Source: Falciphora oryzae
Taxonomy: Eukaryota; Ascomycota; Sordariomycetes; Magnaporthales; Magnaporthaceae
DNA: 64,000 nucleotides
Direction of reading: 5' to 3'
Assembly: GCA_000733355.1 (NCBI GenBank)
Contig: JNVV01000066.1
Span: 117,702-181,701 of the forward strand
Shown here: positions 1 through 9,490 of the stretch, piece after piece
Position numbering within the stretch: position 1 is the first letter of the stretch
Layout of the letters: each line of letters opens with the position of its first letter
Notes under the pieces: model-generated
Told to the model about the DNA's origin: nothing
Seen by the model: the letters and a program-made list of their open reading frames with translations, nothing else
The model's database searches: none
Program-made: the position numbers and the translations under genes

Positions 1-221
1 GATCGCAGCATAAGCCCTAGTGCCGCCGAGCAGCTCAGTCCGAGGTACCTACCAGACTGTACGTATCGGAATCGCCTAGTAGTCGGCGAGCGCTCCACCA
101 GTGCTGACGGCCGATCCACCACCGTGGACCCATCTAGACCACCAGATCAGATTTCGGAGCTGAGGATTTTTTCACGACCAAACGAACTCCAAGTCGGCCT
201 GCGCGGCAACCTCTCGCGACA

Positions 222-1919
222 ATGGCCGTCGCTTCTACCAGGAATCTCCTCAAGGAGGTCGTGGGCGCCCTGGGCCCCGCGCCCTGGCCTGCGCCCGGGG
301 TTGTCTTGCAGGTACGGGTGGGCAGGGTCAAAGCAGCCGCCCTCGGGGGAGAGATCGCGTCGGCCATCTACAAGGAGGAGCAGGACGGGCCCATCTTCTG
401 CCCCGAGACGGGCTTTATTGGCGACGAGCACGCGTATAAAAATCACGGCGGCACCGAGCGCGCCGTCCACCAGTACGACCCGGACCACTACCCCAGCTGG
501 CGCGCCGAGAGGTGCCCCGCGCCGTATCTGTACGAGCCCGGGGGGTACGGCGAGAACCTCATAACGACAGGCCTGAGCGAGGACAATGTGTGCATCGGCG
601 ACGTGTTCCGGGTCGGCAATGACGTCCGCCTCGAGGTCAGCGAGCCGAGGCACCCGTGCCATAAGATCAACTCGCGCTTCCAGTGGGAGCAGGCGCTAAG
701 CCGCACCGTCGGGACTGGGCGCGTGGGCTGGAACTACCGCGTGCTGCAGACCGGCACCGTCTGCAAGGGCGACACTATCTCTCTGGTCAAGCGCCCGTTT
801 CCCTACTGGTCCGTCCTGAATGTCCAGCGCGTCATCAAGGCCCGCCACGTCCCCCTCCCTCTCCTGGCCGAGTGCGCGCGCCTGCCCATGACGTCCAAGT
901 TTGTGGGCCTAGCCACGAGCCGGCTGCGCGAGAGCCCCAAGAGGTACCGGCTGGTGGACGCCGAGCTCGTCACGCTGCGCGTCAGGCGGCTCACCTTTGA
1001 GCTCCAGGACCGGCTGGACCTCGCCCGCCCCGAGTTCGATCCCTACGCCTTTGCGCAAATCAACTTTGGTCCTGAGTCGGCCCCCATCTCTCGATCCTAC
1101 TCCGTCGTCGACGGTGACCTGCATCGCTTCACCCTGGGCGTGTCCCTCGATCGCCAGTCGCGGGGCGGGTCGGCGTACCTCCACCACGAGCTCAAGATCG
1201 GCGACGATATCGAAATGGCGGCCGGCACGAACCCCAGCGCGGTCGAGAACGACGCCATGTGCGACGAGTCTATGCCCCGCATCCTCATTGTCGGGGGCAT
1301 CGGCATCACCGCTTTCCTGCCTTCAATCCGCGACTGGGAGAGCAGGGGCCTGCCGTACCACGTCCACTACGCCGTCAAGAGCCCAGAAGAGGCGGCGTTC
1401 CTGGACCGTCTGCCCGCGGACAAGACCACCCTGTACGTCTCGTCCCGGGGCGAGCGGCTCGACCTGGACAAGGTCATACCGCGACCCGGAACCGGCGACA
1501 AGCCCGACCCCCAGGCCCGCATCTTCTCGTGCGGGCCGTCGGGCATGATGAAGGAGTGCGCGCGCGTGACCACTGCGCTCGGCTACCCGGAGCACATGGT
1601 GCACTTTGAGGACTTTGGCGGCGGCGGCGCGGGCGGCAGCAGAGGCGAGGCGTTCGAGGTGGAGGTCGAAGACCCGGACTCGAGCCGGCGCGCGGACCTG
1701 GCGGCGCCGTCCAACAAATCCCTGCTCGACGTGCTCAACGAGGCGGGTTTCGACGTTGCGTTCTCGTGCAGGGCCGGCGGCTGTGGCGCGTGCAAGGTCA
1801 AGGTTTGCCACGGGGAGGTCGAGTACAGGAGCGCGGCGCTGGTGGAGAAGGAGAAGGGGCATGCGCTGCAGACCTGTGTAGACCGTGGTCGTGGGAAGCT
1901 CAAGCTTGAGCTTATCTGA
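222..1919 (+). CDS. MOSC / flavin reductase / 2Fe-2S ferredoxin fusion protein
   Basis: Single-exon gene of 565 residues. Residues about 30-200 form a YiiM-like MOSC domain, with the family's conserved cysteine at C146 in SEPRHPCHKINSRF. Residues about 230-470 form a ferredoxin-NADP reductase-type module, with FAD motif RSYS, nucleotide motif GGIGIT and CGPSGMM. The C-terminus is a plant-type 2Fe-2S ferredoxin with ligands C516, C521, C524 and C552. Seen: three complete modules in one frame, no signal peptide. Known: MOSC proteins of the YiiM/mARC class bind molybdenum cofactor and reduce N-hydroxylated compounds, and the C-terminal half resembles phthalate-dioxygenase-type reductases that pass electrons from NAD(P)H. 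Inferred: a self-sufficient cytosolic reductase, possibly for an N-oxygenated intermediate or a xenobiotic. It is at the cluster edge, 438 bp from a gene converging on it, so membership in the cluster is uncertain. The ATG at 222 is the first one in frame ahead of the MOSC core. Confidence 0.85.
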   Translation: MAVASTRNLLKEVVGALGPAPWPAPGVVLQVRVGRVKAAALGGEIASAIYKEEQDGPIFCPETGFIGDEHAYKNHGGTERAVHQYDPDHYPSWRAERCPAPYLYEPGGYGENLITTGLSEDNVCIGDVFRVGNDVRLEVSEPRHPCHKINSRFQWEQALSRTVGTGRVGWNYRVLQTGTVCKGDTISLVKRPFPYWSVLNVQRVIKARHVPLPLLAECARLPMTSKFVGLATSRLRESPKRYRLVDAELVTLRVRRLTFELQDRLDLARPEFDPYAFAQINFGPESAPISRSYSVVDGDLHRFTLGVSLDRQSRGGSAYLHHELKIGDDIEMAAGTNPSAVENDAMCDESMPRILIVGGIGITAFLPSIRDWESRGLPYHVHYAVKSPEEAAFLDRLPADKTTLYVSSRGERLDLDKVIPRPGTGDKPDPQARIFSCGPSGMMKECARVTTALGYPEHMVHFEDFGGGGAGGSRGEAFEVEVEDPDSSRRADLAAPSNKSLLDVLNEAGFDVAFSCRAGGCGACKVKVCHGEVEYRSAALVEKEKGHALQTCVDRGRGKLKLELI

Positions 1920-2357
1920 TCTCGGATTAAAACAACTTGACTGGGCCCACTTTACCTGCTCCCTCGCGTGTCCTCTAGTGAACTCGCTGAGACGTTCGAT
2001 ACAAAGTCCCCAGCATGCATCCCCGTCGCGCGTCGCCCAGCCTGTTGGTAGGAATGTTACTCCTGTACGAGGAGCCCTTCCGTTGTACTTGGAAGACAGA
2101 CGACAGCTGGATACATAGAATACACCAAGGCCTTCTCACCCCAACCGGTTCATATCGATATCAGCGTGCCACGAAAAATAGCATTTGTGGTTGTTAAGGA
2201 ATTAAAGTTGGAAGTGGGGGACGCGTGTCGCGATAGAAAATGCGCGACTCGGTGGTGAACCACGTTAGGTATAAACGTAGGTTTGGTGAGTGCACGGAAA
2301 CGTTCTTATCAATTAAGCACAGGCACAGTTCTCGTGGACCCTCCTCTATCAGCCCTA
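1920..2357. other. convergent intergenic region
   Basis: Separates the ends of the MOSC fusion gene and the acyltransferase gene. No coding potential is seen. It contains a 22-bp pogo inverted-repeat relic at 2246-2267, listed separately. Confidence 0.6.
2246..2267 (-). mobile_element. relic of a Fot1/pogo terminal inverted repeat
   Basis: The segment reads GACTCGGTGGTGAACCACGTTA. It differs by one inserted base from the right end of the pogo element at 53385 (GACTCGGTGGTGAACACGTTA). It ends in TTA, as expected when the element is flanked by its TA target site. No partner end was found nearby, so this is either a footprint of a lost copy or the end of a degraded miniature element. Confidence 0.6.
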
Positions 2358-3863
2358 TCAAATGTCAATGCCCAAGCCTTGCAGCAGCTCCCACCTGGTC
2401 CGCAGCAGCAGCTCATCGACACGATCAGCCGCGTAGAAGGCTTCGTTGTAGCACACGCTCAAGACCAGGCGGCCCTTCCAGGTCCACGAGTACATCTGGA
2501 TGTCGGCCGTCTGCATCGTGACGGTAATCCAGAAGTCGTCGCCCGGCTCCCAGTCTCCGTAGCGCGCCGACAGGAAGCGGTCCACGACCCCCACGCTGAC
2601 CACGGACGGCGTGCTGCTGGGCGGGACGCCGCCGCCGCTCTCGAGTATCTGTCGCGACGCTGCCATGTACGGGCCGAGGTAGCCGAGGTCCTGGCCGGCG
2701 AAGGCGAACGGCGCCAGGTACTGCTCGTGCAGTGACCGGCTGAGCCGCCCGAAGCTCCCGCCGTCGCCCTCCAGGTCCGCCACCAGCGGCAGCGCCGTCT
2801 GCAGGCTCGCCAGCGAGTGCTGCTGCGCGTCGAAGTCGGGCCGGCGGAACCACCGCCGCAGGTCGATCGTGGTGAACTGCACAAACGTCGAGCCCTGCTC
2901 GCCCGTCGACGACTGCATGTGCTTTTTTTTTTCACGGCGAAGCAGCGCCCGTGTCAGCACCCTGCCGATACTGTTTTCTGCACAAGGCCCCGGCGGGAAA
3001 AGTAGCACAGGGCAAAAAAGCAAGACAGGACGGTTACGAACCTGGGTGGCCTTGGCGAGAGCGGCGTGCCCGGCGGCCGTGACCGATACACCCTTCCGCT
3101 TGCAGGCTTGGATCACAGCCTGTGTCGTCTCCTCGCCAAGGGCCAGCTCGCGGTGGGCTGGCGTTGCCGGGGTGCGTCCGAAATCCACGTCCGGGAGCCG
3201 GATGGGCTTCTCCTGGCCCAGTATGCGTTGGAAGATCGACTCGGCATCCCGGATGTTCTTGGCCGACGGAACGGCCGCGAGGTCGAGCCAGTCGTCGTAG
3301 GGCCTGCTCAAGTTTGAAGCTGCTGCCGCCCGCCGCGCCGTCGCCGCGCCGCCGTTTTGTTGCTGCTCCCCGGACGATAGTGCCGAGAACAGGCAGTGGT
3401 ACAGGTGCAGCACACCGCGGCCGTCGAGGAGGACGTGGGGTGCCTGGATCAGCAGCTGGTTCCTGTCGCGCAGGAAGTGCAACGTGATGTGGAACTGGCT
3501 CCTGAACCCGGCAAACAGCTCGTCCGCGGTCACGCCCTCGTGGACCCGGAACGACCGCTGGGCCCATTCTTGGACCGCCTCGGAGCCGTCATCTGTCCGC
3601 ACCACAATCTCTCGCGACGTGGGTCCGGCGACAGCTGCAAGGCTGGGAAGTCTTTCTCGGGTCTGCTTCCATGCCCTGATGAGGGACTTCTCCGCATCGA
3701 CGTCGGCGTCTGTGCCGCGGTACCTCAGGGACACGGCACATCCGATCATCCAGTGCACCGGCTGTCCTTCGGGCGAGGCCAGCGAGAGGTAGAACGACTC
3801 CATCGAGCCCAGAGCACGTCTCCAGGCACCATCCCGTTCCGTCCAGGGGTGCGCTGCCGCCAT
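2358..3863 (-). CDS. condensation-like acyltransferase (trichothecene 15-O-acetyltransferase-type fold)
   Basis: Two exons, complement(3042..3863) and complement(2358..2912), give 458 residues. The 129-bp intron has donor GTTCGT, branch GCTGACA and acceptor CATGCAG. Its length is a multiple of three and it has no stop, so the gene also reads as one longer frame, but the translated intron is compositionally odd. The HxxxDG acyl-transfer motif is HVLLDG (H143, D147), placed as in the CoA-dependent acyltransferase/NRPS condensation superfamily. Overall layout recalls Tri3-type O-acetyltransferases and other fungal cluster acetyltransferases. Inferred role: acetylation or acylation of a hydroxyl or amine on the PKS-NRPS product, in the cytosol. 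It is in tandem with the trans-enoyl reductase gene, 476 bp downstream of it. The acyl donor and site cannot be told from sequence. Confidence 0.75.
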   Translation of the reverse strand: MAAAHPWTERDGAWRRALGSMESFYLSLASPEGQPVHWMIGCAVSLRYRGTDADVDAEKSLIRAWKQTRERLPSLAAVAGPTSREIVVRTDDGSEAVQEWAQRSFRVHEGVTADELFAGFRSQFHITLHFLRDRNQLLIQAPHVLLDGRGVLHLYHCLFSALSSGEQQQNGGAATARRAAAASNLSRPYDDWLDLAAVPSAKNIRDAESIFQRILGQEKPIRLPDVDFGRTPATPAHRELALGEETTQAVIQACKRKGVSVTAAGHAALAKATQVRNRPVLLFCPVLLFPPGPCAENSIGRVLTRALLRREKKKHMQSSTGEQGSTFVQFTTIDLRRWFRRPDFDAQQHSLASLQTALPLVADLEGDGGSFGRLSRSLHEQYLAPFAFAGQDLGYLGPYMAASRQILESGGGVPPSSTPSVVSVGVVDRFLSARYGDWEPGDDFWITVTMQTADIQMYSWTWKGRLVLSVCYNEAFYAADRVDELLLRTRWELLQGLGIDI

Positions 3864-4339
3864 GGCCGGTTTAGTTGATGCTCCGTCGAGCAGGGTGCAA
3901 GACGCTGTGCGCCGAATGCGAAAGGTGTCTAGTGGTGGCGCGGGGGCTGCGTGCAGACAAACTCAGATATATCTGCCACGGCCCATTTGAGGTTCCGAAG
4001 CAGGAAAAAAAAGGCAGCTCGTGGCCACAACCGACATATGGTCCAACTCCCAACCTATCTGGTGGGGGCAGCTGATCAGCTCCGCCGCTGCGACCCAACA
4101 TGGAGGCTCGGCGGTCACTGCATAATGCAGTCCCGGGGGGCGTTGGTGTCAGCTCTCCATTCTGGAGTGTCCACACTTCGGCCACTAACATGCCGATGGA
4201 TGCTGCATAAGTCTCCGAACACGCATGATTCGCCTGATCAACCCCCGTGCTTGGAAGTCAGCATTGGCACGAGCAATTATTTCCTAGTCTATCTAGCCTA
4301 CCTGCAAGGTACTTACCCAGGTGGGTCTGTAGTCTACAT
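3864..4339. other. intergenic region between two minus-strand cluster genes
   Basis: Promoter region of the acyltransferase and 3' region of the trans-enoyl reductase. No open frame with recognisable protein and no repeat was seen. Confidence 0.5.
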
Positions 4340-5589
4340 TCAGGCTCGGCGCAGGCGGCACACGAGCTTTTGGCCGCGAACGCGGTTCTCCTTGAGCATG
4401 TTCAGACCATCAATGATGCCCTCCCAACCGCCCGGGACCTCCCGCACAGGATGGCACGCAAGCCGACCCTCGTCCACCAGCGCCTGCACCTCCCGGCGCC
4501 ATTTGGCGCCCAGTTCGAGCATTTCGGGGTCCGCGTCGCGGTGGTAGGGCTCCTCGAGCTGCACTTCGCGGCCCATGACGACGTATGTCATGGGCATGTC
4601 GACCTTGACCGCCTTCCGCGTCCGCCACTCGCGAGGCGCGTGCTCGAGCCCCGCGTACCGCGCCCCGGCCCGCCCCAGCGCGGAAAAACAGCACTGCACC
4701 GACTCCGGGCTGACTATGCAGTCGAGGGCCGCGCGCAGCTGGCGGCCCCCGAGCTCGCCGCGGATCAGCTCGGCGCACTTTGGGGACGAGTACGGGACGG
4801 TGGCTGCCGCGCCGTACTTCCTGACCAGCGCGGCCGACGAAGGCGAGCACGTGGCTATAGGGTCATAGCCGGAGCTGTGGCGGCGTGCGGCAGGCGAGTG
4901 CGAAAGCGAGTGACTTGTTAGCTTGAGTTAAAAAAAAAAAAAAGTGGCTGGGGACGGTGGGGGGCACGCGCAAGTGCCAGGCGTTGGGACACTAACATCG
5001 ATAATAACTGGCAAGCCATGGTCCCCGTCGCCGTAGCACCACCATACACTAGCACCGGCCGCCTGCTGCCGTCGGGGAGCGCAGGCTCCGGGTTTGACGG
5101 CGTCCCCTTGAGACGGAGCGAGTGCTCCATGGCCAGGGCCACGGTCGCCCAGCCGACCCCGCCGAGCGCGGCGGCCTCGAGGTCGCCGCTCCACGAAGCC
5201 GGCACGCGCACCAGCAGCCGCGCGTCCTGGACCGTGTACTCGGCGAAGGCGCCCACGCCGGGGGCGCCCGGGTTCGAGCCGTGGATGGGCCCGCACACGC
5301 GCGTGCCGGGCCCCGGAAGGCTCCCGCTGCTGTCGTCGTCGCCAGCTGCCACCACGGCCGGACCGGCGGCGACCACGGTGCCGGTGAAGTCACAGCCCAT
5401 GACGGCACCGGGCACTGGGTGATAGGTTGGCATCTTGTGGTCCGTTGGGTTGAGCGCGACGGCCGAGACGCGCACCAACACATCGTAGGGGCCCCTGAGC
5501 TCCGGGACGGGCTGCGTGCTTGACACGACCGGTGGCCCTTGGCCGGTCAGCGGCTGGGCCAGACAAGTCATAGTCCGGGGCGGCGACAT
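4340..5589 (-). CDS. trans-acting enoyl reductase for the PKS-NRPS (LovC/ApdC type)
   Basis: Two exons, complement(4997..5589) and complement(4340..4874), encode 375 residues. The intron (122 bp, donor GTTAGT, acceptor CCACAG) joins CQLLS to SGYDPIATCS, restoring the family's typical sequence. This is a medium-chain dehydrogenase without zinc ligands. It shows NPTDHK, VMGCDFTG, the nucleotide-binding stretch VYGGATATGT, then SGYDPIATCSP and KYGAAATVPY. Known: stand-alone enoyl reductases of this family dock on highly reducing PKS and PKS-NRPS enzymes whose own ER domain is dead, reducing the alpha,beta-double bond with NADPH. The PKS-NRPS at 21390 has no recognisable ER nucleotide motif, so this is its likely partner. 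The start at 5589 (MSPPRTMTCLAQ) fits the family; an in-frame ATG-less extension to 5688 is unlikely. It is divergent from the P450 at 6201. Confidence 0.88.
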
Positions 5590-6200
5590 CTTGATTGTTT
5601 GCGGGAGATGCCGGTTGCTTGTGGCCCTGGCTGTGGTGCGTGGACCATGGAGAGGATTTGCGTCCGTTTCATTGAAGTGTTGGGACACGCGGTGGTGGAA
5701 GGCCGCATGCTTGAATTTGCACTCGGTTTGGGTCTTTCACGAGCGCCCCTTGATTGCCAGCAGCCGAGAGTTGAGGCGTAGGAGGATCTGCATGCTGGTT
5801 GTTGCATGGGAACACCAAGTCGGGATGCACCAATATTATGTGCCCGATCCGGGCGGGGGCGTCTGCAGCCGCAGCAGCGCATATGCCTCCGAATAATCCT
5901 CCGACTCGGATTGGGGGCCGGGGAAACATCCCCTTGGGCACCCCTTCGGGAAGCCAGTGGCCCCTCGGTCCATGTCTCCTCAGCAGCAGCCGTCAATTCT
6001 CTTTTAGGCAGCCCCGGCGACTGCTGTGGGTGGTGGCCAGCGGGCTTGATCCGCTCTTTCCGGCGCTCCCGCTTGGCCTCCCCGACGTCAAGACCAGCTT
6101 CGGCGCCAGTGCTGGGCAGCTCTGCTGGACTCTACTGGATAGGTAGATACACACACAGCACAGGACTTCTCCGCATCACGGTAACCGCACAATATTAGCA
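5590..6200. promoter_or_regulatory. divergent promoter region between trans-ER and P450-A
   Basis: A 611-bp head-to-head gap that must hold the promoters of both genes. No recognisable protein is encoded. A binding site for the cluster regulator was not identified with confidence. Confidence 0.5.
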
Positions 6201-8571
6201 ATGGCTTTCACTACTATGGCCAATATTCTAGCTCTGTCAGTCCAGGAGCTGGCAGTGGCGTTGGCGAGCATCGTGAGTGTTTCGGCTTGCCAGAGTATAG
6301 CAGGGGACGGAGGAGCCCCCTACCTGTTGGCCCCCGATCTAATCCTTGGTTTCGCTAGATTACCGCATACGCCTTGATTCGGTGCACCTACCTTCTGTGG
6401 TTTCACCCTCTCGCCGCCTTCCCCGGCCCCAAGTTGGCCGCCGTATCCAATGTCTGGTACGGTTATCAATGGTATGTGAACTGCAAGCTGTCGCCCCCCG
6501 TCACTTTACGGCAAGCTCTATCTGACCCTATCTGCTTATGAAAAAAAGGCTATCGGGGCGTTATCCTTGGGCTATGCAGCGCGTTCTGGGGAAGTATGGT
6601 AGGTTTGGGTACTGCAAGCCTCAGGAGGGAGGTTCGCGATGATGTTCAGCACTGACATGGAAAACCGTGGGCACCAGGAGATGCCGTGCGTATCGCTCCC
6701 AACGAGGTGGTTTTCGTCACTCCCAAGGCCTACACAGGTACGTCGCTGCATGCATCACATGTGCTCTCGGGCAATCCCATGAGTTGGGTGTGTTTCTGCT
6801 AACCGCCCGTCCCAATGGATGCCCCCCCTCCACTCTTTATAGACATCTACACAGGCACCATCAACGGCCGCCCGGCATTCGTCAAGTCCGACCTGCTCGA
6901 CACTGGAGACAAGTACGAAGGACTCGCCTCGGAGAGGGATATTGACAAGCACCGGGCCGCGCGCAAGAGGCTGTCCCCTGCTTTCAGTCCGCGGGCGCTG
7001 AGGCAGTACGAGCCCGTCGTGAACTCACACGTGGACGACTTTGCCAGCAAGCTCGAGAGGCTGGGGACAGGCCCCGGGGGCGTTGACATCTCGCTGGTGA
7101 GCCCCCCAGGGTGGAACCAAACACACATGTTTTCCTTCCTCATGGCACAAGCCCGGTTTGGGTCGCTGACGCCGCAGCTGCCTTCGCTCCTGGCCTCCTA
7201 CAGTGGTTCGAGAGAGCGGCGTGTGATCTCGGCGGCGCCATCACTCTAGGCCACAGCCTCAGCAATGTACAATCAGGTGAGTTGTTCTTCCCCCACCGGC
7301 TCTCAGGCCTTGCGGGTGCTCACCGTTTTTGCGACGGCTCCCTTTTTGCAGGCGTCAACCACCCGATCCTGGAGTCCCTCATCCGCATCGGGCACTGGGC
7401 CACGTTCCGGAACGTCATGCGGAGGTTCCCCCTCCTGTACCCGCTCTCGTACTTGCTGCTCCCGCCCAGGGTGGCGCTCAGCTACCTTGCGGCCCACGGG
7501 GCGGCCAAGAAGCTCATACGCGAGCGGGTGGCCGGGCGGCACGGCGGCGGCGACCGGAAGCAGCAGCTCGACTACATGGCCCAGTTTATCGGCGACAGCG
7601 GCGAGGCGCCGCCGCCCCCCGACGGATTTCTCGTCTCGCAGGCCGGGCACTTGATCCTGGATCACTACGAGTCCTCAAGCGTGCTGACCGCTGGGTCCTA
7701 CTTCCTGGCCACCAACCCGGAATGCATGGCGAGACTGCAGGCGGAGCTGAGGGGCAGGTTCCGGTCCTATGACGATATCACCGAAGAAGGCCTCCGCGAT
7801 ATGCCGTGGCGTAAGCAACCACCTGGCGAATTCTTTCCTTTATGCGGTGCTTCGGGGAGGACGTTGGATGCTGCTTGGGTTCCAGCCGGGCTCCCCGGGA
7901 CACGATTTCTTTATTCTTGGAACGACCGGGTTATGGGTACCCAAGCTAACTTCCAAATCATGGTAGTAAACGCCGTTATTGAAGAGACACTGCGACTGCA
8001 CACGAATGTGCCATACGGCCTGCCTCGCATCAGCCCGGGGTATATGGTAGATGGGCATTACGTCCCAAAGGGGGTTGGTCCTTTCCACACCTCTCCCAAG
8101 ACATTGCAGCAAACTGAACACTCGTCATGGGAGGTTTCAACAAAGCTGACCACTGGGCCCGCCCACCACGTTTTCATCTGCCAAAAGGTTATCGTCTCTT
8201 CCTGTGCCTACGCGACCACGCACTCGGCCCGCTACTTTAACCGGCCCAACGAGTTCAGACCCGAGAGGTGGCTGCCGGCGCCGTCGTCGTCTCCGGAACA
8301 GGAGGGCGACGCCGCGACCGCGTCTGGTGGCTCGGGCTTTGAGGGGGACGACAAGAGCGCGTTCCGTCCCTTCAGCGTGGGCTCGCGCAACTGTCTCGGC
8401 CAGGCCATGGCCTACCTCGTCCTCCGCACCTTCTTCGCCCGGCTGTGCTGGCGTTTTGACTGGGAGTTGCTCAACGGGCACGAGGTGGACTGGGACCGCG
8501 ATCTGCGCCTGTACATCACCTGGAAGAAGCCCGAGGTGCGCGTTCGTCTGTCCGTGTTTGAGCGGGCTTGA
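6201..8571 (+). CDS. cytochrome P450 monooxygenase A
   Basis: Nine exons predicted: 6201..6272, 6359..6471, 6549..6598, 6678..6737, 6843..7096, 7204..7276, 7352..7810, 7967..8073 and 8188..8571. All junctions keep phase and give 523 residues. It has an N-terminal membrane anchor, then the proline hinge FPGPKLA, RDIDKHRAARKRLSPAFS (C helix), ExxR helix ETLR, the PERF-type FRPERW, and the heme loop FSVGSRNCLGQAMA with its cysteine ligand. Architecture matches the large fungal family of ER-bound, CPR-dependent hydroxylases common in gene clusters, with the order of a CYP3/isotrichodermin-hydroxylase-like P450. Odd: the I-helix oxygen-activation motif, normally AGxETT, reads DHYESSS here, keeping the acid but changing the glycine and both threonines. 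Substrate unknown; presumably the polyketide-peptide product. It converges on the regulator gene. Confidence 0.85.
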
Positions 8572-8863
8572 GTCTTGCACAGGGAGGGCGGCGGGAATGC
8601 CATATGGCAGTCGGTGCTTCTACGGACTGTCTCCGGGGCTGTAAGGGGGAGGCCATGCTTCTATGGAGGGATGGGAGGAGTTTGAGATACGGTTCCAAAA
8701 TGCAAGATACAGTACGCAAGCCTCGTGGGTCCCGCAAATCCGTCAGCAGCATTATGCATTTAACATGAGGGTATGGGCAGCAGCTCGGACCGCTTGACGG
8801 GTCGGCACGTAGTGAACAAGGCAGGTAGGCAGCTCAGGTATGTGTATCGGCCTTACAGGAGTG

Positions 8864-9455
8864 CTATCGAAGTGCGCCCTCAACGAGAGACTGCTGAATC
8901 CCGTTAACCATCTGTTTGAGCGAGCAGAGGGTCTCCTGAGCCCGGCCCATGACAGCGCGGGCCAGCACGGCAGACGAAGGCTCCGGTCCCATCAGGCCGG
9001 CATGCCCGTCCTCGCGGCTCCACAGTCTGCAGTCGGCCGGCAGGCCGAGGAGGCTCTCTATCAACGGAAGCTGATGCTCCAGGACCTGCAGCACGATGCT
9101 GACCGCCCGAGGTCGCGCTGACGTCTGCGTCTCCTCCCGCAGCTGCTGGTGCGCCGGGACCAGCGCCACGTCGAGCAGCTCGGCCAGCTGCACGTACGCG
9201 GAGAGGAGCATGAGCGTCGTGGAGAGCGTGGGCTGCTGCTGTAGACTGGACATGGAGGAGGCACGGCTGCGACTGCGTTTTTGGCTCCAGCCACTGCTGC
9301 TGCCGCTACTCCTCCCGCCGCTGCCACGCCCGCTGTCCGCTCCGGCTTGACAAAGAAGGCCGCCCTGGCCTGGGGCTGGGACCAGGAGCTGCAGGGTCAG
9401 CACGAACGTCATGTTCACGTCGAGAATATCGCGCCAAGTGCCTGCCCTGGTGGCG

Positions 9456-9490
<35 letters not shown>

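Noticed and set aside
147..662. Antisense frames over the MOSC fusion and over most GC-rich genes
   Set aside because: They mirror the codon periodicity of the real genes, show no domains and lack splice or start context.
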